64,000 nt of DNA from CAYFYS01 sp965202905 (lineage in GTDB: Bacteria; Pseudomonadota; Alphaproteobacteria; MPNO01). How positions within the stretch are numbered: position 1 is the first letter of the stretch; each line of letters begins with the position of its first letter. The position numbers and the translations under genes are program-made. Shown here piece by piece: positions 8,168 through 16,718 of this stretch. Below the pieces are notes generated by a model that was not told the DNA's origin, ran no database searches, and saw nothing but the letters and a program-made list of their open reading frames with translations. The DNA lies in NCBI GenBank assembly GCA_965202905.1, contig OZ241868.1:62001-126000 (forward strand), given 5' to 3'.

Positions 8168-8640
8168 CGGAGTTGGTGAAAGCGGTTCGCGGCCGGCTTT
8201 CCGAGACATGTTTCGTGAAGCGGATGCGCAGAGAGGGTTGCGCGGTGTCTCTGAAAGGCGCTCCCCGACCGAATTTGATCGTCGACTTGGACAAACCGGG
8301 CGCACCGTTGGGCCCGCAAGACAAGCGCTGCGATTACCTGTTCTTTGCTGACGGCAACGAAGGTCCTGGATGGGTTGTCGTCCTGGAGTTGAAACGAGGC
8401 AGCTTGAGCGCCGGCGAGATCATCCGACAGCTTCGAGCGGGCGCCGTTGCCGCCGAAGAGATCGTTCCCGAAGACGAGCCGGTGAACTTCCGCCCCGTCG
8501 CGGTATCTGGCGGCGGGACCCGCAAGGCCGAATGGAAAAAGTTGAAGGATGAGACCGCCAAAATCCGGTTTCACGGACGCCCGGAGACCGTCCGATTTAT
8601 AGGGTGCGGCGAACAATTGACCCGGGTGTTATGTTCATGA
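8164..8640 (+). CDS. Small protein with PD-(D/E)XK-nuclease-like motif, partner of the ATPase
   Basis: 158 residues, GTG start overlapping the ATPase stop by four bases. The centre reads RCDYLFFADG, then VVVLELKRGS: Asp57 in one strand and Glu75-Leu-Lys77 in the next, followed by a helix with IIRQLRAG. This D...ExK-helix-Q pattern is the core of restriction-endonuclease-like folds. I infer a nuclease effector controlled by the upstream ATPase. Family assignment by homology is not possible from the sequence alone, and a non-catalytic role is also possible. Downstream, 8641-8879 contains no clear gene. Confidence 0.65.
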   Translation: MTELVKAVRGRLSETCFVKRMRREGCAVSLKGAPRPNLIVDLDKPGAPLGPQDKRCDYLFFADGNEGPGWVVVLELKRGSLSAGEIIRQLRAGAVAAEEIVPEDEPVNFRPVAVSGGGTRKAEWKKLKDETAKIRFHGRPETVRFIGCGEQLTRVLCS

Positions 8641-8775
8641 CTATCGGTAGCCGAATGGAGTCGTCCGATGTCGATGACGGCCGCGACCTGGAGCTACGGA
8701 CCGAAATCGACCTTGGCGACCATCGCTTCGGGCGCTGCGATGTCGATATGGGGCGGCGGGCGCAGAAACGCCACG

Positions 8776-8813
8776 CCCAGGGCGATCCAGGCGGCCCAGG
8801 GTGATCCAGGCGG
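8776..8813. repeat. 19-bp tandem duplication
   Basis: CCCAGGGCGATCCAGGCGG is followed directly by a copy with one C-to-T change. It lies in the intergenic stretch before the ThDP enzyme. Confidence 0.85.
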
Positions 8814-8879
8814 ATTGCCTTTGCCGGGCGGCGTGTTTGCGTCAAGATGGGCCGAACGCGAACATGACGGAGACGGCGG

Positions 8880-10637
8880 ATGGACGGCGCGGCGGTTACG
8901 GGTTGGATCGAGGCGCAGGTCGAGGATGTGGGTGATGCGCTGGTGGCGGGGTTCGCCGCCGGCGGGATCGACCATCTGTTCTTCACCTCGGGCTCGGAGA
9001 TCGGCTTCTATCAGGAGGCGATCGCCAAGGCGCGTGCGCGGGGCCGCAACAACCCGATCCGGCTGATCACCGTGCCGCACGAGCACGCGAGTCTCAATGC
9101 CGCGCTCGGCTTCGCCGCGGTCAGCGGCCGGCCCGCGGCGACCGCGGCCCATGTCGATTGCGGCACCATGCACTATGGCGGGGCGGTCCATACCGCCTTG
9201 CGCAGCGGGCTTCCGGTGGTGATTACCGCGGGCTTCCCGCCGACGGCCTACGCCGGGACCATGAAGGGCGGCCGCGACGAGGGCGGCCATTTATGGATGC
9301 AGGAGACGTTCGACCAGAACGGCATCGTGCGTAACTACGTCAAATGGGATCACCGGCTGACCTATCAGGACAATCCCGGCATGATCGTCAGCCGGGCGAT
9401 CCAGGTGACGAGGAGCGAGCCCTGCGGGCCGGTCTATCTGAGCTTCCCGAAGGAGCTGACGTTGCTGCCGGTCGATGGCGCCCGCTTCCCCAGCGCCGAC
9501 CAGCTCGGCATCCCGCGGCCCGCCGCGCCGGCGGCCGCCGATGCCGGGGAAATCGCCCGCCGGTTGATCGGGGCCGCCCATCCGGTCGTCGTGGTCTCGT
9601 CCTCGGGCCGCGATCCGGCGACGGTGCCTGCGCTGGTCGAGCTGTGCGAGCTGCTGGGGCTCGCCGTGGTCGATTCGGTCCAGCGCAGCTATCTGAGCTT
9701 CCCGCTTCGCCACCCGAATTTCCAGGCGCAGGAAAGCCTCGAAGACGCCGATGTGGTCCTGGCGCTCCAGGCCGAGGTGCCCTGGGTCCCCGGTCGCAAC
9801 GCGCCCGGACCGCGGGCGTTCGTCATCTCGGTCGACCGCGATCCGATCAAGGCGAGCATTCCGACCTTCGAGTTCACCGCCGACTTGCGCCTCGCCAGCG
9901 ATGCGCTGGAGACCATCCGGGCGATCGCCGAGGCCGCCCGGGCGCTGCTGAGCGAAGGTGATCGCGCGCGGATCGCAGCGCGCAACGAGCGGCTGGCGGA
10001 AGGCTCGCGGGCATGGATCGCGGCGGCCGAACAGGCCGCGAAAGACCGGTCGGGCGCCGCGCCCATCGATCCGCTATGGGCAAGCTACTGCATCGGGCGG
10101 CTGGCCGATGACAACTGTATCGTGCTCGACGAGACGCTGCCGGGCAATCGCAGCCGGGACTATTTCGACAGCAGCGTTCCGGGCTCCTACTTCGCCAACC
10201 CGGGATCGAGCGGCGGCTGGGCGACCGGGGCGGCGCTGGGCGCGAAGCTTGCCGCGCCCGACCGCGATGTCATCGCGGTCAGCGGCGACGGCTTCTACAT
10301 GTTCGGTACCCCGGCGCCGGCGCTCTGGGCCGCCGCTCACCACGATGCGCCCTTCCTGCAGATCGTCTACAACAACCGCAGCTACACCACCGGAACCTCG
10401 AGGATCGTCGCCAACTACGGCTCGGAAAGCCACGCCGCCCAGGCCGGCTTCCCCGGCGGCTATTTCGATCCGCCGATCGATTTCGCGAAGGAAGCCGAAG
10501 CCGCCGGCGCTCATGGCGAGACGGTGCGCGATCCGGCCGGGCTCGAAGCCGCGCTCGCCCGCGGCCTCGAACGGGTCCGCAACGGCAAGCCGGCGCTGGT
10601 GTCGATCTGGATGAAGCGCCTGGAGGGGGAGGACTGA
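8880..10637 (+). CDS. Thiamine-diphosphate-dependent enzyme (acetolactate synthase/benzoylformate decarboxylase superfamily)
   Basis: 585 residues in the three-domain order of this family. The N-terminal PYR domain has the catalytic Glu in VPHEHASLNAALGFAAVSGR. A central Rossmann-like domain begins around residue 215. The C-terminal PP domain has the ThDP/Mg motif VSGDGFYMFG...NNRSY (GDG followed by NN about 28 residues later). Reactions in the family include decarboxylation of 2-oxo acids and C-C bond formation or cleavage; the substrate here is unknown. ATG 8880 has GGAG upstream. It stands alone, with no small regulatory subunit, which argues against a true acetolactate synthase. Confidence 0.9.
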   Translation: MDGAAVTGWIEAQVEDVGDALVAGFAAGGIDHLFFTSGSEIGFYQEAIAKARARGRNNPIRLITVPHEHASLNAALGFAAVSGRPAATAAHVDCGTMHYGGAVHTALRSGLPVVITAGFPPTAYAGTMKGGRDEGGHLWMQETFDQNGIVRNYVKWDHRLTYQDNPGMIVSRAIQVTRSEPCGPVYLSFPKELTLLPVDGARFPSADQLGIPRPAAPAAADAGEIARRLIGAAHPVVVVSSSGRDPATVPALVELCELLGLAVVDSVQRSYLSFPLRHPNFQAQESLEDADVVLALQAEVPWVPGRNAPGPRAFVISVDRDPIKASIPTFEFTADLRLASDALETIRAIAEAARALLSEGDRARIAARNERLAEGSRAWIAAAEQAAKDRSGAAPIDPLWASYCIGRLADDNCIVLDETLPGNRSRDYFDSSVPGSYFANPGSSGGWATGAALGAKLAAPDRDVIAVSGDGFYMFGTPAPALWAAAHHDAPFLQIVYNNRSYTTGTSRIVANYGSESHAAQAGFPGGYFDPPIDFAKEAEAAGAHGETVRDPAGLEAALARGLERVRNGKPALVSIWMKRLEGED

Positions 10638-10728
10638 ACGCCGTTCTCGCCTCTCAAGATCGGCGGGTCGCCGCTCATGGCCGGTGCGTCGCCCTCCGGA
10701 GAGCGGAGATGACGAAATTTGCCGCGGC

Positions 10729-11388
10729 TCACGCCGGTTCGTTGTTGGTGCGCGGATAGGCGACCCGTCCCCAATCCTCGGTGTCCGGGTTCCGGTCGAT
10801 ATCCGCCCGCATGATCTCGAGGATAGCAGGCACGAGAGAGGCCATGATCCGGCTGCAGTCTCTGATCTGATCCCGGCCCCATCCGGTCTTGAAGGTGACG
10901 CCGCCGTGGAGGATCTGGTTTCGCAGCGTGTACAGACGCAGAAACAACTCGAACAGGACGCGATGCGTGTTCTTCCGCGTGTTTCCCCGGCTGATATACC
11001 TTTCGATCCTTCCGTTCGATCTATCGAACCGTTCCTGCCAATCGGCGCCCGCCGGCAAGCCCTGAACGGCCTTCCAGAAAGGGAGAAATACATATTTGTT
11101 TGTCAGAAGAACGCGGATCGGCCCGCTGAACGTCGTCCAGAGAATTTCTTCGATCCGTCCGTTTTCGTCGCGGTGCAGAATCCTTTCCAGGAAATCCCTG
11201 AACTTGTCGGCTTCGGCGTCCAGGGATACGTTCTCGGCGCCGTAGGCGGCGTTGAAGGCGATCCAGAGGAAGATGAACTTCTCCTCGGAGTCCGGGGCGG
11301 CGCCCTCGCTCCCCTTACGCCAGCTCTCGGCGCGGCGGATGCGGTCCTCGTTGTGCTGGCGCTGGGGCACCTCGAAAGCGTTGCACAT
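10729..11388 (-). CDS. HEPN-like protein (hypothetical, possible RNase)
   Basis: 219 residues starting MCNAFEVPQ. The core is helical: EEKFIFLWIAFNAAYGAE near the N-terminus, then an IRVLLTNKYVFLPFWK segment, and LYTLRNQILHGG near residue 165. R-N-Q-I-L-H fits the Rx4H signature of HEPN domains, whose RNase members act in toxin-antitoxin and defence systems. This family is widespread as a stand-alone hypothetical protein and is rarely tested. The frame is open further upstream to 11796, but that part is Arg/Pro-rich and not protein-like, so ATG 11388 is chosen. No antitoxin partner is visible. It lies next to phage debris. Confidence 0.7.
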   Translation of the reverse strand: MCNAFEVPQRQHNEDRIRRAESWRKGSEGAAPDSEEKFIFLWIAFNAAYGAENVSLDAEADKFRDFLERILHRDENGRIEEILWTTFSGPIRVLLTNKYVFLPFWKAVQGLPAGADWQERFDRSNGRIERYISRGNTRKNTHRVLFELFLRLYTLRNQILHGGVTFKTGWGRDQIRDCSRIMASLVPAILEIMRADIDRNPDTEDWGRVAYPRTNNEPA

Positions 11389-11794
11389 CGTCCATTTCCC
11401 AGACAGCCTCCGATTCCAACCGGGACGATATCCATCGGGGCGCGTGACGTCAACATTCGGCCGGATCGGGTCGGGACGACCGGGCCCGACCCGTCCCGTG
11501 GCCTCGATGATTGGCTCGGGCGGCGATTTTGCCGTGGTTCCGCATGGTTTTCCGGGTCTCGCGGCGCATCCCGGCTGCGCGTATCGAGGGCCAACCCGTC
11601 GCTCAGGGGCATACCGGCAGCGGCGGCGCACCAAGACGGGCAGCGCGCGCCGGGATTTGTCCGAACACCCGGCGTTGAGCCGTTTTTCGGTTTGCGCGGC
11701 CGACTTTCCAGCGGCCCCGGGCGCGCAGGTTCTCGTGGGCCGTGCGCCCGTGCTCGTCCATTTCCGCCTTCCCGGCCCCGTCCTCGGAAGCGCC
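11389..11794. other. Arg-rich open stretch with no recognisable gene
   Basis: Several minus-strand frames stay open here because of the GC content, but none reads like a known protein. One frame gives MDEHGRTAHENLRARGR near 11750, which might be a leftover coding fragment. Treated as decayed sequence between the HEPN-like gene and the VOC fragment. Confidence 0.3.
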
Positions 11795-12099
11795 AACCCA
11801 TGCCCCAGCGGCGCTTGAACGGCTCGTCCGGGTCGTCCTCGGCGTGGTCGGGCGCTTCGAAGAAGGCCGGGTAGCCGGGCTGGTCCGCATCGTGGCTGCC
11901 GATATCGAAGAAGATATGCATGTAGCGCAGGTCGAGCCCGGTGGTTGCCTGCTGGTCGAGCTCGAGCGCCATGACCAGAAGGAAGCCCACCGTGTTCTCA
12001 TAGAACGCGGTCCTCGTAGAACGCGCGGGTCGCCTCGGCATCGCGGCAGCGACAGGCGGAATGGCGCAGGCTCAGCACGGGCAGTCGGTCGGAAGTCAT
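11795..12099 (-). pseudogene. VOC/glyoxalase-family gene fragment, frameshifted
   Basis: From ATG 12099 the frame reads MTSDRLPVLSLRHSACRCRD then RAFYED. The protein continues in another frame as RTAFYENTVGFLLVMALEL, MHIFFDIGSHDADQPGYPAF and DPDEPFKRRWGMG. These are the metal-ligand and strand segments of a vicinal-oxygen-chelate enzyme. The break is an imperfect 16-bp tandem duplication at about 12000-12032, where the AFYE codons appear twice. After GMG the expected C-terminal strand is lost. The gene is directly abutted by the truncated tape-measure gene. Confidence 0.65.
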
Positions 12100-12104
12100 T
12101 CAGG

Positions 12105-12475
12105 CCACCCCGGGTCGTGACGTCCTGAAGCGCCGAGGCCATGTCCTGGATCTCGCGCGAGGTCAGCCCTGCGGCCCCGCCGGTGGCGCGGATGCGCGCT
12201 TCGACCTGCGCGATCGCCTGCTCCTGGCGCACCGTCGCCCGGATCGTCGCCTGGATGGCGCGCACCGCGCCGAAGGCCAGTAAGGCGCTCTGCAGGCCGC
12301 CGACACGCCGGCGCGCAGCCTCTGCGGCGACACCCAGCGCCCGCAGCCGCGCAGCCGCGCGGCCGGACTTGCGGCCAGCCCCCTCGATACCGCCCTCGAG
12401 CCGCTTCATGCTCTGGATCGCCTGACCCAGATCGGCGCGGATCCGGAGCGCAAGATCGAGATTGCGATCGGCCAT
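12105..12475 (-). pseudogene. Phage tail tape-measure protein, truncated N-terminus
   Basis: Starts ATG 12475: MADRNLDLALRIRADLGQAI, followed by a helical, Ala-rich stretch with LLAFGAVRAIQATIRATVRQEQ and an ALQDVTTRGG segment. This is the typical start of tail-length tape-measure proteins, which are usually 600-1500 residues. The phage-like sequence ends after about 120 residues where it runs into the start of the VOC fragment, so a large deletion has removed the rest. Confidence 0.65.
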
Positions 12476-12496
12476 GGCCGTGCCTATATCCGCGAC

Positions 12497-12592
12497 ATGA
12501 AGCTGTTCGAGGAGTTGGGCCGCCTGATCCGCGACGCCATGACCGCGGTCTGGCTCGGCGTCCTCATCGTCGCGCTGGTCGCGCTCGTCTGA
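12497..12592 (+). CDS. Possible 31-residue single-pass membrane peptide
   Basis: Encodes MKLFEELGRLIRDAMTAVWL followed by GVLIVALVALV: an amphipathic start and one hydrophobic helix. It is on the strand opposite the phage tail pieces. The pattern is protein-like, but the ORF is very short and no ribosome site is convincing. Confidence 0.25.
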   Translation: MKLFEELGRLIRDAMTAVWLGVLIVALVALV

Positions 12593-12599
12593 TCCCGGA

Positions 12600-12800
12600 T
12601 CATCCGCCGAGCGGCGCGGCGCCGAGCGCGTGCGCCAGATCGGACATCCCGGCGGCCCGCCGCCGCTCCGCCTCGCGCCAGAACATCTCGATCTGCCGCC
12701 ACGTCAAGGTCTCGCAGAGCTCGCGGTATCCGCCTCCGTGCCCGGCGCGGACGAGCGTATCGAGGACGCGAGCGAGCGGAACAGGCTCGCCGTCTGCTCC
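12600..12800 (-). pseudogene. Possible phage tail-assembly chaperone-like fragment
   Basis: The minus-strand frame ending at 12600 reads LARVLDTLVRAGHGGGYREL, then TWRQIEMFWREAERRRAAG. It lies immediately upstream of the tape-measure start, where tail phages carry a small assembly-chaperone gene, and the TWRQIE-type segment resembles such proteins. No clean start codon is visible, because the upstream frame merges into the decayed TauD gene. Confidence 0.35.
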
Positions 12801-12889
12801 CGCGTCGCGGCCGCGCTCGCGACGCGGCGGATAAAAAAACCGCCATTGGCCGTCCACATCGCATCTATCTCTGCGGGCCGCTATCTCTG

Positions 12890-13239
12890 TGGACCGCGGA
12901 CGGACGCCTTGGACGGTGGTCCGCCGCAGCCTGCGCTTCTCGCTCGCGGGAAAATCGGTGCGCGCGTGGTTGATGCAGCGATTGTCCCGGATCACGAAGT
13001 CGCCGGCCGTCCGGGCGTGGGCCGCGCGGCGCGGCGGCTCGCCGGGTATCCGCGCGAAGCGGATTTGATCGGCTTCGCTCAAGGACTGGCGCGGTGTATC
13101 GCGGCGAACGTCTCCGCATCGATCTCGCACGACAGGTCGATGCCACAGATCCTGGCGAGACCCTGGCGAGACTCTGGCGAGACTCTGGCGAGACCCTGGC
13201 GCCGAGCGCGGCGGCAAGGGGTTCGACTTCGATCGCCAT
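12890..13239 (-). pseudogene. TauD/TfdA-family dioxygenase relic
   Basis: ATG 13239 begins MAIEVEPLAAALGA, a typical TauD/TfdA start. Later frames give CEIDAETFAAIHRA, then SEADQIRFARIPGEP, and finally DFVIRDNRCINHARTDFPAS with RRLRRTTVQGVRP, which is the C-terminal His/Arg end of these alpha-ketoglutarate dioxygenases. Only about 350 bases remain of the usual 850; the central iron-binding HxD region is gone, and the frame is broken by an expanded 11-bp repeat. Non-functional. Confidence 0.75.
13151..13204. repeat. 11-bp tandem repeat, 4 copies plus a partial, inside the TauD relic
   Basis: CCTGGCGAGAC is repeated four times, with copies three and four starting TCTGG. A partial fifth copy follows. 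Eleven-base units break the frame of the host gene. Confidence 0.9.
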
Positions 13240-13438
13240 CGCGTGGCTTCCCCGCCCGTAGGCCGCTAAGGGCGGGCCGATTTACCGGTAAAGGCAACAG
13301 CGAAGGCGGATTTGCGCGGATTTGCATAGCGGTCGATCGCATATTCGGCGGAACGGCCGCGTATCGGCCGGGGCCAAGATTTTCCAGCCGGCGCGCGACG
13401 GTCGATGGCGTGAAAACAACGGCCCCGGACGGCCGGGT

Positions 13439-14536
13439 TCAGGCGTTCGCCGGTGCCCTGAGTCCCATCCGCTCGAGCCGCGGCAGGACCTCGTCGCGGA
13501 AATACGGGAAATGCTTGAGGTAGTTGGGGAAGCCGAGCGCGAGCGCGGTCGCCCCGCCTTCACTCAGCCGCGCCACGGTCGCGGCGACGGTGTCCGGGTC
13601 GCCGATGATGGGAAAGCCGGAATTACCGCCGGCCGCCCGCAGGCGGAAGAGTTGGCGGCGGTCCTCGGGGATGCCGGGGCTGTCCCAGCCGCGCTCGACC
13701 ACCATGGTCTCGACCGCCTCGGTGTCGCGGTGCTCGACGGCGTAGTGGTGATGGTAGTCCTCGGCCTCCTTCATGGTCGGGCGGCACACGACATAGGCGT
13801 TGGTGAAGATGCCGACCTCGCGGCCCAACCCGGCCGCGCCTTCGCGGATCGCTGCGGCCTGGGCCGGCAGGTCGGCGATGTCCCAGACCACGGTGAACAG
13901 CATGTCGGCGTTCTTCAACGCAAATGTCCGGCCGGTCTGCGACAGGGCGGCGCTGACCAGCATCGGCCGCACGCCGTCATGGGGCTTGGGCTCGAGCACG
14001 GTCTGCTTGAGTGTGTAGAAGGCGCCTTCGAAATCGAACGGCTCGTCCTCGGTCCACACCCGGGTGACGATATCGAGCCACTCCTGTCCCAGCTCGTAGC
14101 GGCGGTCGTGGGCGCCGAGGTCGACGCCCAGCATGTCGAACTCCTTCTGGTACCAGCCGCAGACGAGGTTGAGCCCGAACCGCCCGCCGCCGATGTGATG
14201 GCAGGTCACCATCTGCTTGGCGGCGAAGACCGGGTTGATCAGGGTCGCGTGCAGCGTCCCGAAGGCCATGATCCGCCGCGTCGCGGCGAGGATCCCCGCC
14301 GCCCAGGTCAGGGTCTCGAAGTTCGAGCCGTTGTGGTTGGTCTCCCCACCATAGCCGATCCAGCGGCCGAGCGGCAGCATGAAGTCCATGCCGGCCTCAT
14401 CGGCCATCCGGGCGAACGCCAGGTTGTTCTCCCAGCTCGCCTCCCAGCGGTCCGGGAAGGTCGAGGTCGCGAGGCCGCCCGAGCAGTTCGCCCCGAACAA
14501 CCCGAGGCTCAGCCTGTTGCGATCCAGCCCGTTCAT
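13439..14536 (-). CDS. LLM-class flavin-dependent monooxygenase, RutA/SfnG-like
   Basis: 365 residues starting MNGLDRNRLSLGLFGANCSG. It has the luciferase-like barrel with SWENNLAFARMADEAGMDFM, LGRWIGYGGETNHNGSNFET, FGTLHATLINPVFAAKQMVT, and GGGRFGLNLVCGWYQKEFDM. This set is characteristic of the RutA (pyrimidine oxygenase) and SfnG (dimethyl sulfone monooxygenase) group, which uses reduced FMN from a partner reductase. No rut genes surround it, so the substrate is open. The start at 14536 is chosen because the conserved LSLGLFGANCSGG begins soon after it. Confidence 0.88.
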   Translation of the reverse strand: MNGLDRNRLSLGLFGANCSGGLATSTFPDRWEASWENNLAFARMADEAGMDFMLPLGRWIGYGGETNHNGSNFETLTWAAGILAATRRIMAFGTLHATLINPVFAAKQMVTCHHIGGGRFGLNLVCGWYQKEFDMLGVDLGAHDRRYELGQEWLDIVTRVWTEDEPFDFEGAFYTLKQTVLEPKPHDGVRPMLVSAALSQTGRTFALKNADMLFTVVWDIADLPAQAAAIREGAAGLGREVGIFTNAYVVCRPTMKEAEDYHHHYAVEHRDTEAVETMVVERGWDSPGIPEDRRQLFRLRAAGGNSGFPIIGDPDTVAATVARLSEGGATALALGFPNYLKHFPYFRDEVLPRLERMGLRAPANA

Positions 14537-15071
14537 GGCCCTGCGAAGATAGAGTCTTTCGACCGGCCCGGCGAGGCGCCGCTTGCCGTTTTCCACCGCG
14601 ACGACCACCGGGAGGGGAGAGAGCGATGCGGCGTCGCATGCCTGTATTCGACGGCGACGGCCATGTGGATGGCCATGTGCTCGAGACCGACGGGGAGCGC
14701 GATCGCTACTACGAGGGCGGCTGGGCCAGGCGGCTGGCGGGGCTGACGATCTTCCCGAGCCTCGACGGCTGGTCGCGCAGTGTCCAGATCTCCGAGGAGG
14801 ACGCCAACCGGCGCTACTGGCGCACCGATGCGAAGGTCTGGGGCGGCATCCTGGACCGCACGGGGCTGGAGGGCAGCGTGCTCTGCCCCACGATCGGGCT
14901 TGCCTGCGGCCTGATGCGCGAGATCGACTTCGCGACCGCGACCGCGACCGCCTGCAATAACTGGCTGGAGGCCGGGTACACCCGGAAGGACGACCGGCTG
15001 TTCGGCGTCGGCATGACGCCGGTGGAGAACCCCGAGGGCGCGGTGGCCGGGCTCAAGCGCCGCCGCACCGA

Positions 15072-15097
15072 GCGCAGGAACTTCGCGCAGGAACTTC
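15072..15097. repeat. 13-bp tandem duplication in the amidohydrolase relic
   Basis: GCGCAGGAACTTC is present twice in a row and shifts the frame by one base. Confidence 0.9.
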
Positions 15098-15246
15098 GTC
15101 GCCATGCCGCCGCCCTCGGTGACCGCATCGGGTAAGATCTGCGGCGATCCCTCATTCTGGCCGGTCTGCCAGGAGGCCGAGCGCCAGAACATGCCGCTGG
15201 CGCTGCACGGCGCGCCCTCCGTCGGCTTCGGCTTCGACCATTTCCG

Positions 15247-15284
15247 CCCGTTCGCCTCCGCCCGTTCGCCTCCGCCCGTTCGCC
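15247..15284. repeat. 14-bp tandem repeat, 2.7 copies, in the amidohydrolase relic
   Basis: CCCGTTCGCCTCCG is repeated twice and followed by a partial third copy (CCCGTTCGCC). Confidence 0.9.
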
Positions 15285-15750
15285 AAGGTGCATACGCTGG
15301 AACACCCGGCGCCGCTGTTCATCCAGCTTACCGACATGATGTTCTCCGGCGTCTTCGAGGGCTTCCCCAAGCCCAAGCCCAAAGCTCAAGCCCAAGGTCG
15401 TCTTCCTCGAAGGCGGCTCGTCCCGGGTCCCGTTCATGGCCGACAGGCTGGACTACGAGTACGACGCCGTCAGGGCGCTGCGCTGCGCAAGCGGCTTCGC
15501 CACAAGCCGTCCTGGTGCATGACCGGGACCGACGATTTCCGGGTCTCCTGCGAGATGGGCGAGCGGGCGCTCAAATACGCCATCGACATGATGGGCACCG
15601 ACCGGATATCTATGCCTCGGACTTCCCGCACGAGCCGACCGAGGAAGATCTGATGACCGACGCGCCCGACTTCCTCGACGATCCGGACTACGACGACGCG
15701 GTGAAGGCCAGGATTCTCTACCACGACGCGCGCGCGCTCTACGGGATCGC

Positions 15751-16713
15751 ATGACCCGAGGCGCCGCGGCCGCGCGAGGCGACGCCCCTCCGGTCATCGC
15801 GTTGGAAGGCGTCTCCAAGATGTTCGGCGCGCGCAAGGCCATCGACGGCCTCGACCTTGCCGTGCCGGCGGGCGTCTGCTTCGGGCTGCTCGGGCCCAAC
15901 GGCGCGGGCAAGACGACGACGCTCAGAATGATCTACGGCGCGACGAGCCCGTCCGGCGGGACCGTCGGCGTATTCGGGCTCGATGTGACCCGGCAGCCGC
16001 GGGCGGTGCGTGCGCGGCTGGGCGTGACGCTCCAGGACAACATCCTGATCGATACGGCGACGCCGCGCGAGAACCTCGCGATCTTCGGCCGTTTCTATCT
16101 GATGGGAGAGGCGGCGATCGCCGCGCGGATCGAGGAGCTGCTCGACTTCCTGGAGCTGCGCTCCCATGCCGACGTACCGGTCCGCCGGCTGTCCGGCGGG
16201 TTCAAGCGCCGCCTGGCGGTCGCGATGTCGCTGATAAACGATCCCGAGCTCCTGATCCTCGATGAGCCGACAACCGGGCTCGACCCGGCGGTGCGCCAGG
16301 CGTTGTGGTCGCGGGTGCGCGCGCTGGCCGGGGCCGGCAAGACGGTGCTGGTCACCACCCACTACATGGACGAGGCCGAGCGGCTATGCGATCCGGTGGT
16401 GATCATGTCCGAGGGCAGGGCGATCTGCCGGGGCGCGCCGCGTGCGCTGATCGATGAGCGCCTGCACCGCGAGGCGGTCGAGTTCGACTGTACCGCCGAC
16501 GAGGAGGCCAGGCTGCTGGCGCGCCTGGGCGCAGGCGTCAAGCGCCTGCGCGCGGGCGATCGGCTGATGATGTTCGCAGACGACGCGACCGCGCTCGCCG
16601 CCGCGGTCCATGAACTCGACGGCAGCGCGCGCCGGGCGGTAATCGTCCGGCCGGCCAATCTGGAGGATGTCTTCCTGTCGGTCACCGGCGCCCGGCTGGA
16701 CGAGGAGGGGTGA
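15751..16713 (+). CDS. ABC transporter ATP-binding protein, NodI/DrrA type
   Basis: 320 residues. Walker A is LLGPNGAGKTTTLRM; the ABC signature is RRLSGGFKRRLAVAMSL; Walker B is LLILDEPTTGLDP; the switch His is in VLVTTHYMDEAERLCD. A C-terminal extension of about 90 residues with the VRPANLEDVFLSVTG end is typical of the drug and polysaccharide exporters NodI and DrrA. It powers export by the permease encoded next. ATG overlaps the TGA of the broken amidohydrolase gene (ATGA). The transported compound is unknown. Confidence 0.93.
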   Translation: MTRGAAAARGDAPPVIALEGVSKMFGARKAIDGLDLAVPAGVCFGLLGPNGAGKTTTLRMIYGATSPSGGTVGVFGLDVTRQPRAVRARLGVTLQDNILIDTATPRENLAIFGRFYLMGEAAIAARIEELLDFLELRSHADVPVRRLSGGFKRRLAVAMSLINDPELLILDEPTTGLDPAVRQALWSRVRALAGAGKTVLVTTHYMDEAERLCDPVVIMSEGRAICRGAPRALIDERLHREAVEFDCTADEEARLLARLGAGVKRLRAGDRLMMFADDATALAAAVHELDGSARRAVIVRPANLEDVFLSVTGARLDEEG

Positions 16714-16718
16714 GGTCG

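Larger units (their letters stand above)
14626..15754 (+). pseudogene. Amidohydrolase-family gene broken by tandem duplications
   Basis: Begins MRRRMPVFDGDGHVDGHVLE (metal-binding DxH region) with GGGAGGGGAGAGAGCG upstream. It continues TRKDDRLFGVGMTPVENPEG, then NMPLALHGAPSVGFGFDHF, and ends EEDLMTDAPDFLDD with HDARALYGIA at the stop 15752-15754. The frame is lost at a 13-bp duplication (15072-15097), a 14-bp repeat (15247-15284), a CCCAAG-rich run (15365-15395) and a small deletion near 15610. The intact relative would be a metal-dependent hydrolase like the one at 57503-58705. Its last codon overlaps the start of the ABC transporter gene, so it was once part of that operon. Confidence 0.85.

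Noticed and set aside
8880..10637. Acetolactate synthase of branched-chain amino acid synthesis
   Set aside because: No small subunit or ilv genes are adjacent, and the sequence around the active site is not specifically ilvB-like. A broader ThDP-enzyme label is safer.
11603..12475. A single 290-residue protein joining tape-measure and VOC-antisense sequence
   Set aside because: The first 120 residues are tape-measure-like, but the rest is an out-of-frame reading of the VOC fragment, so the fused frame is an accident of deletion.
13282..13293. TTTACCGGTAAA palindrome as an operator
   Set aside because: A 12-bp palindrome alone between a relic and an oppositely oriented gene has no second copy or promoter context to support it.
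13439..14536. Pyrimidine oxygenase RutA
   Set aside because: Motifs fit the wider RutA/SfnG group, but no other rut genes are present, so the specific name is not justified.
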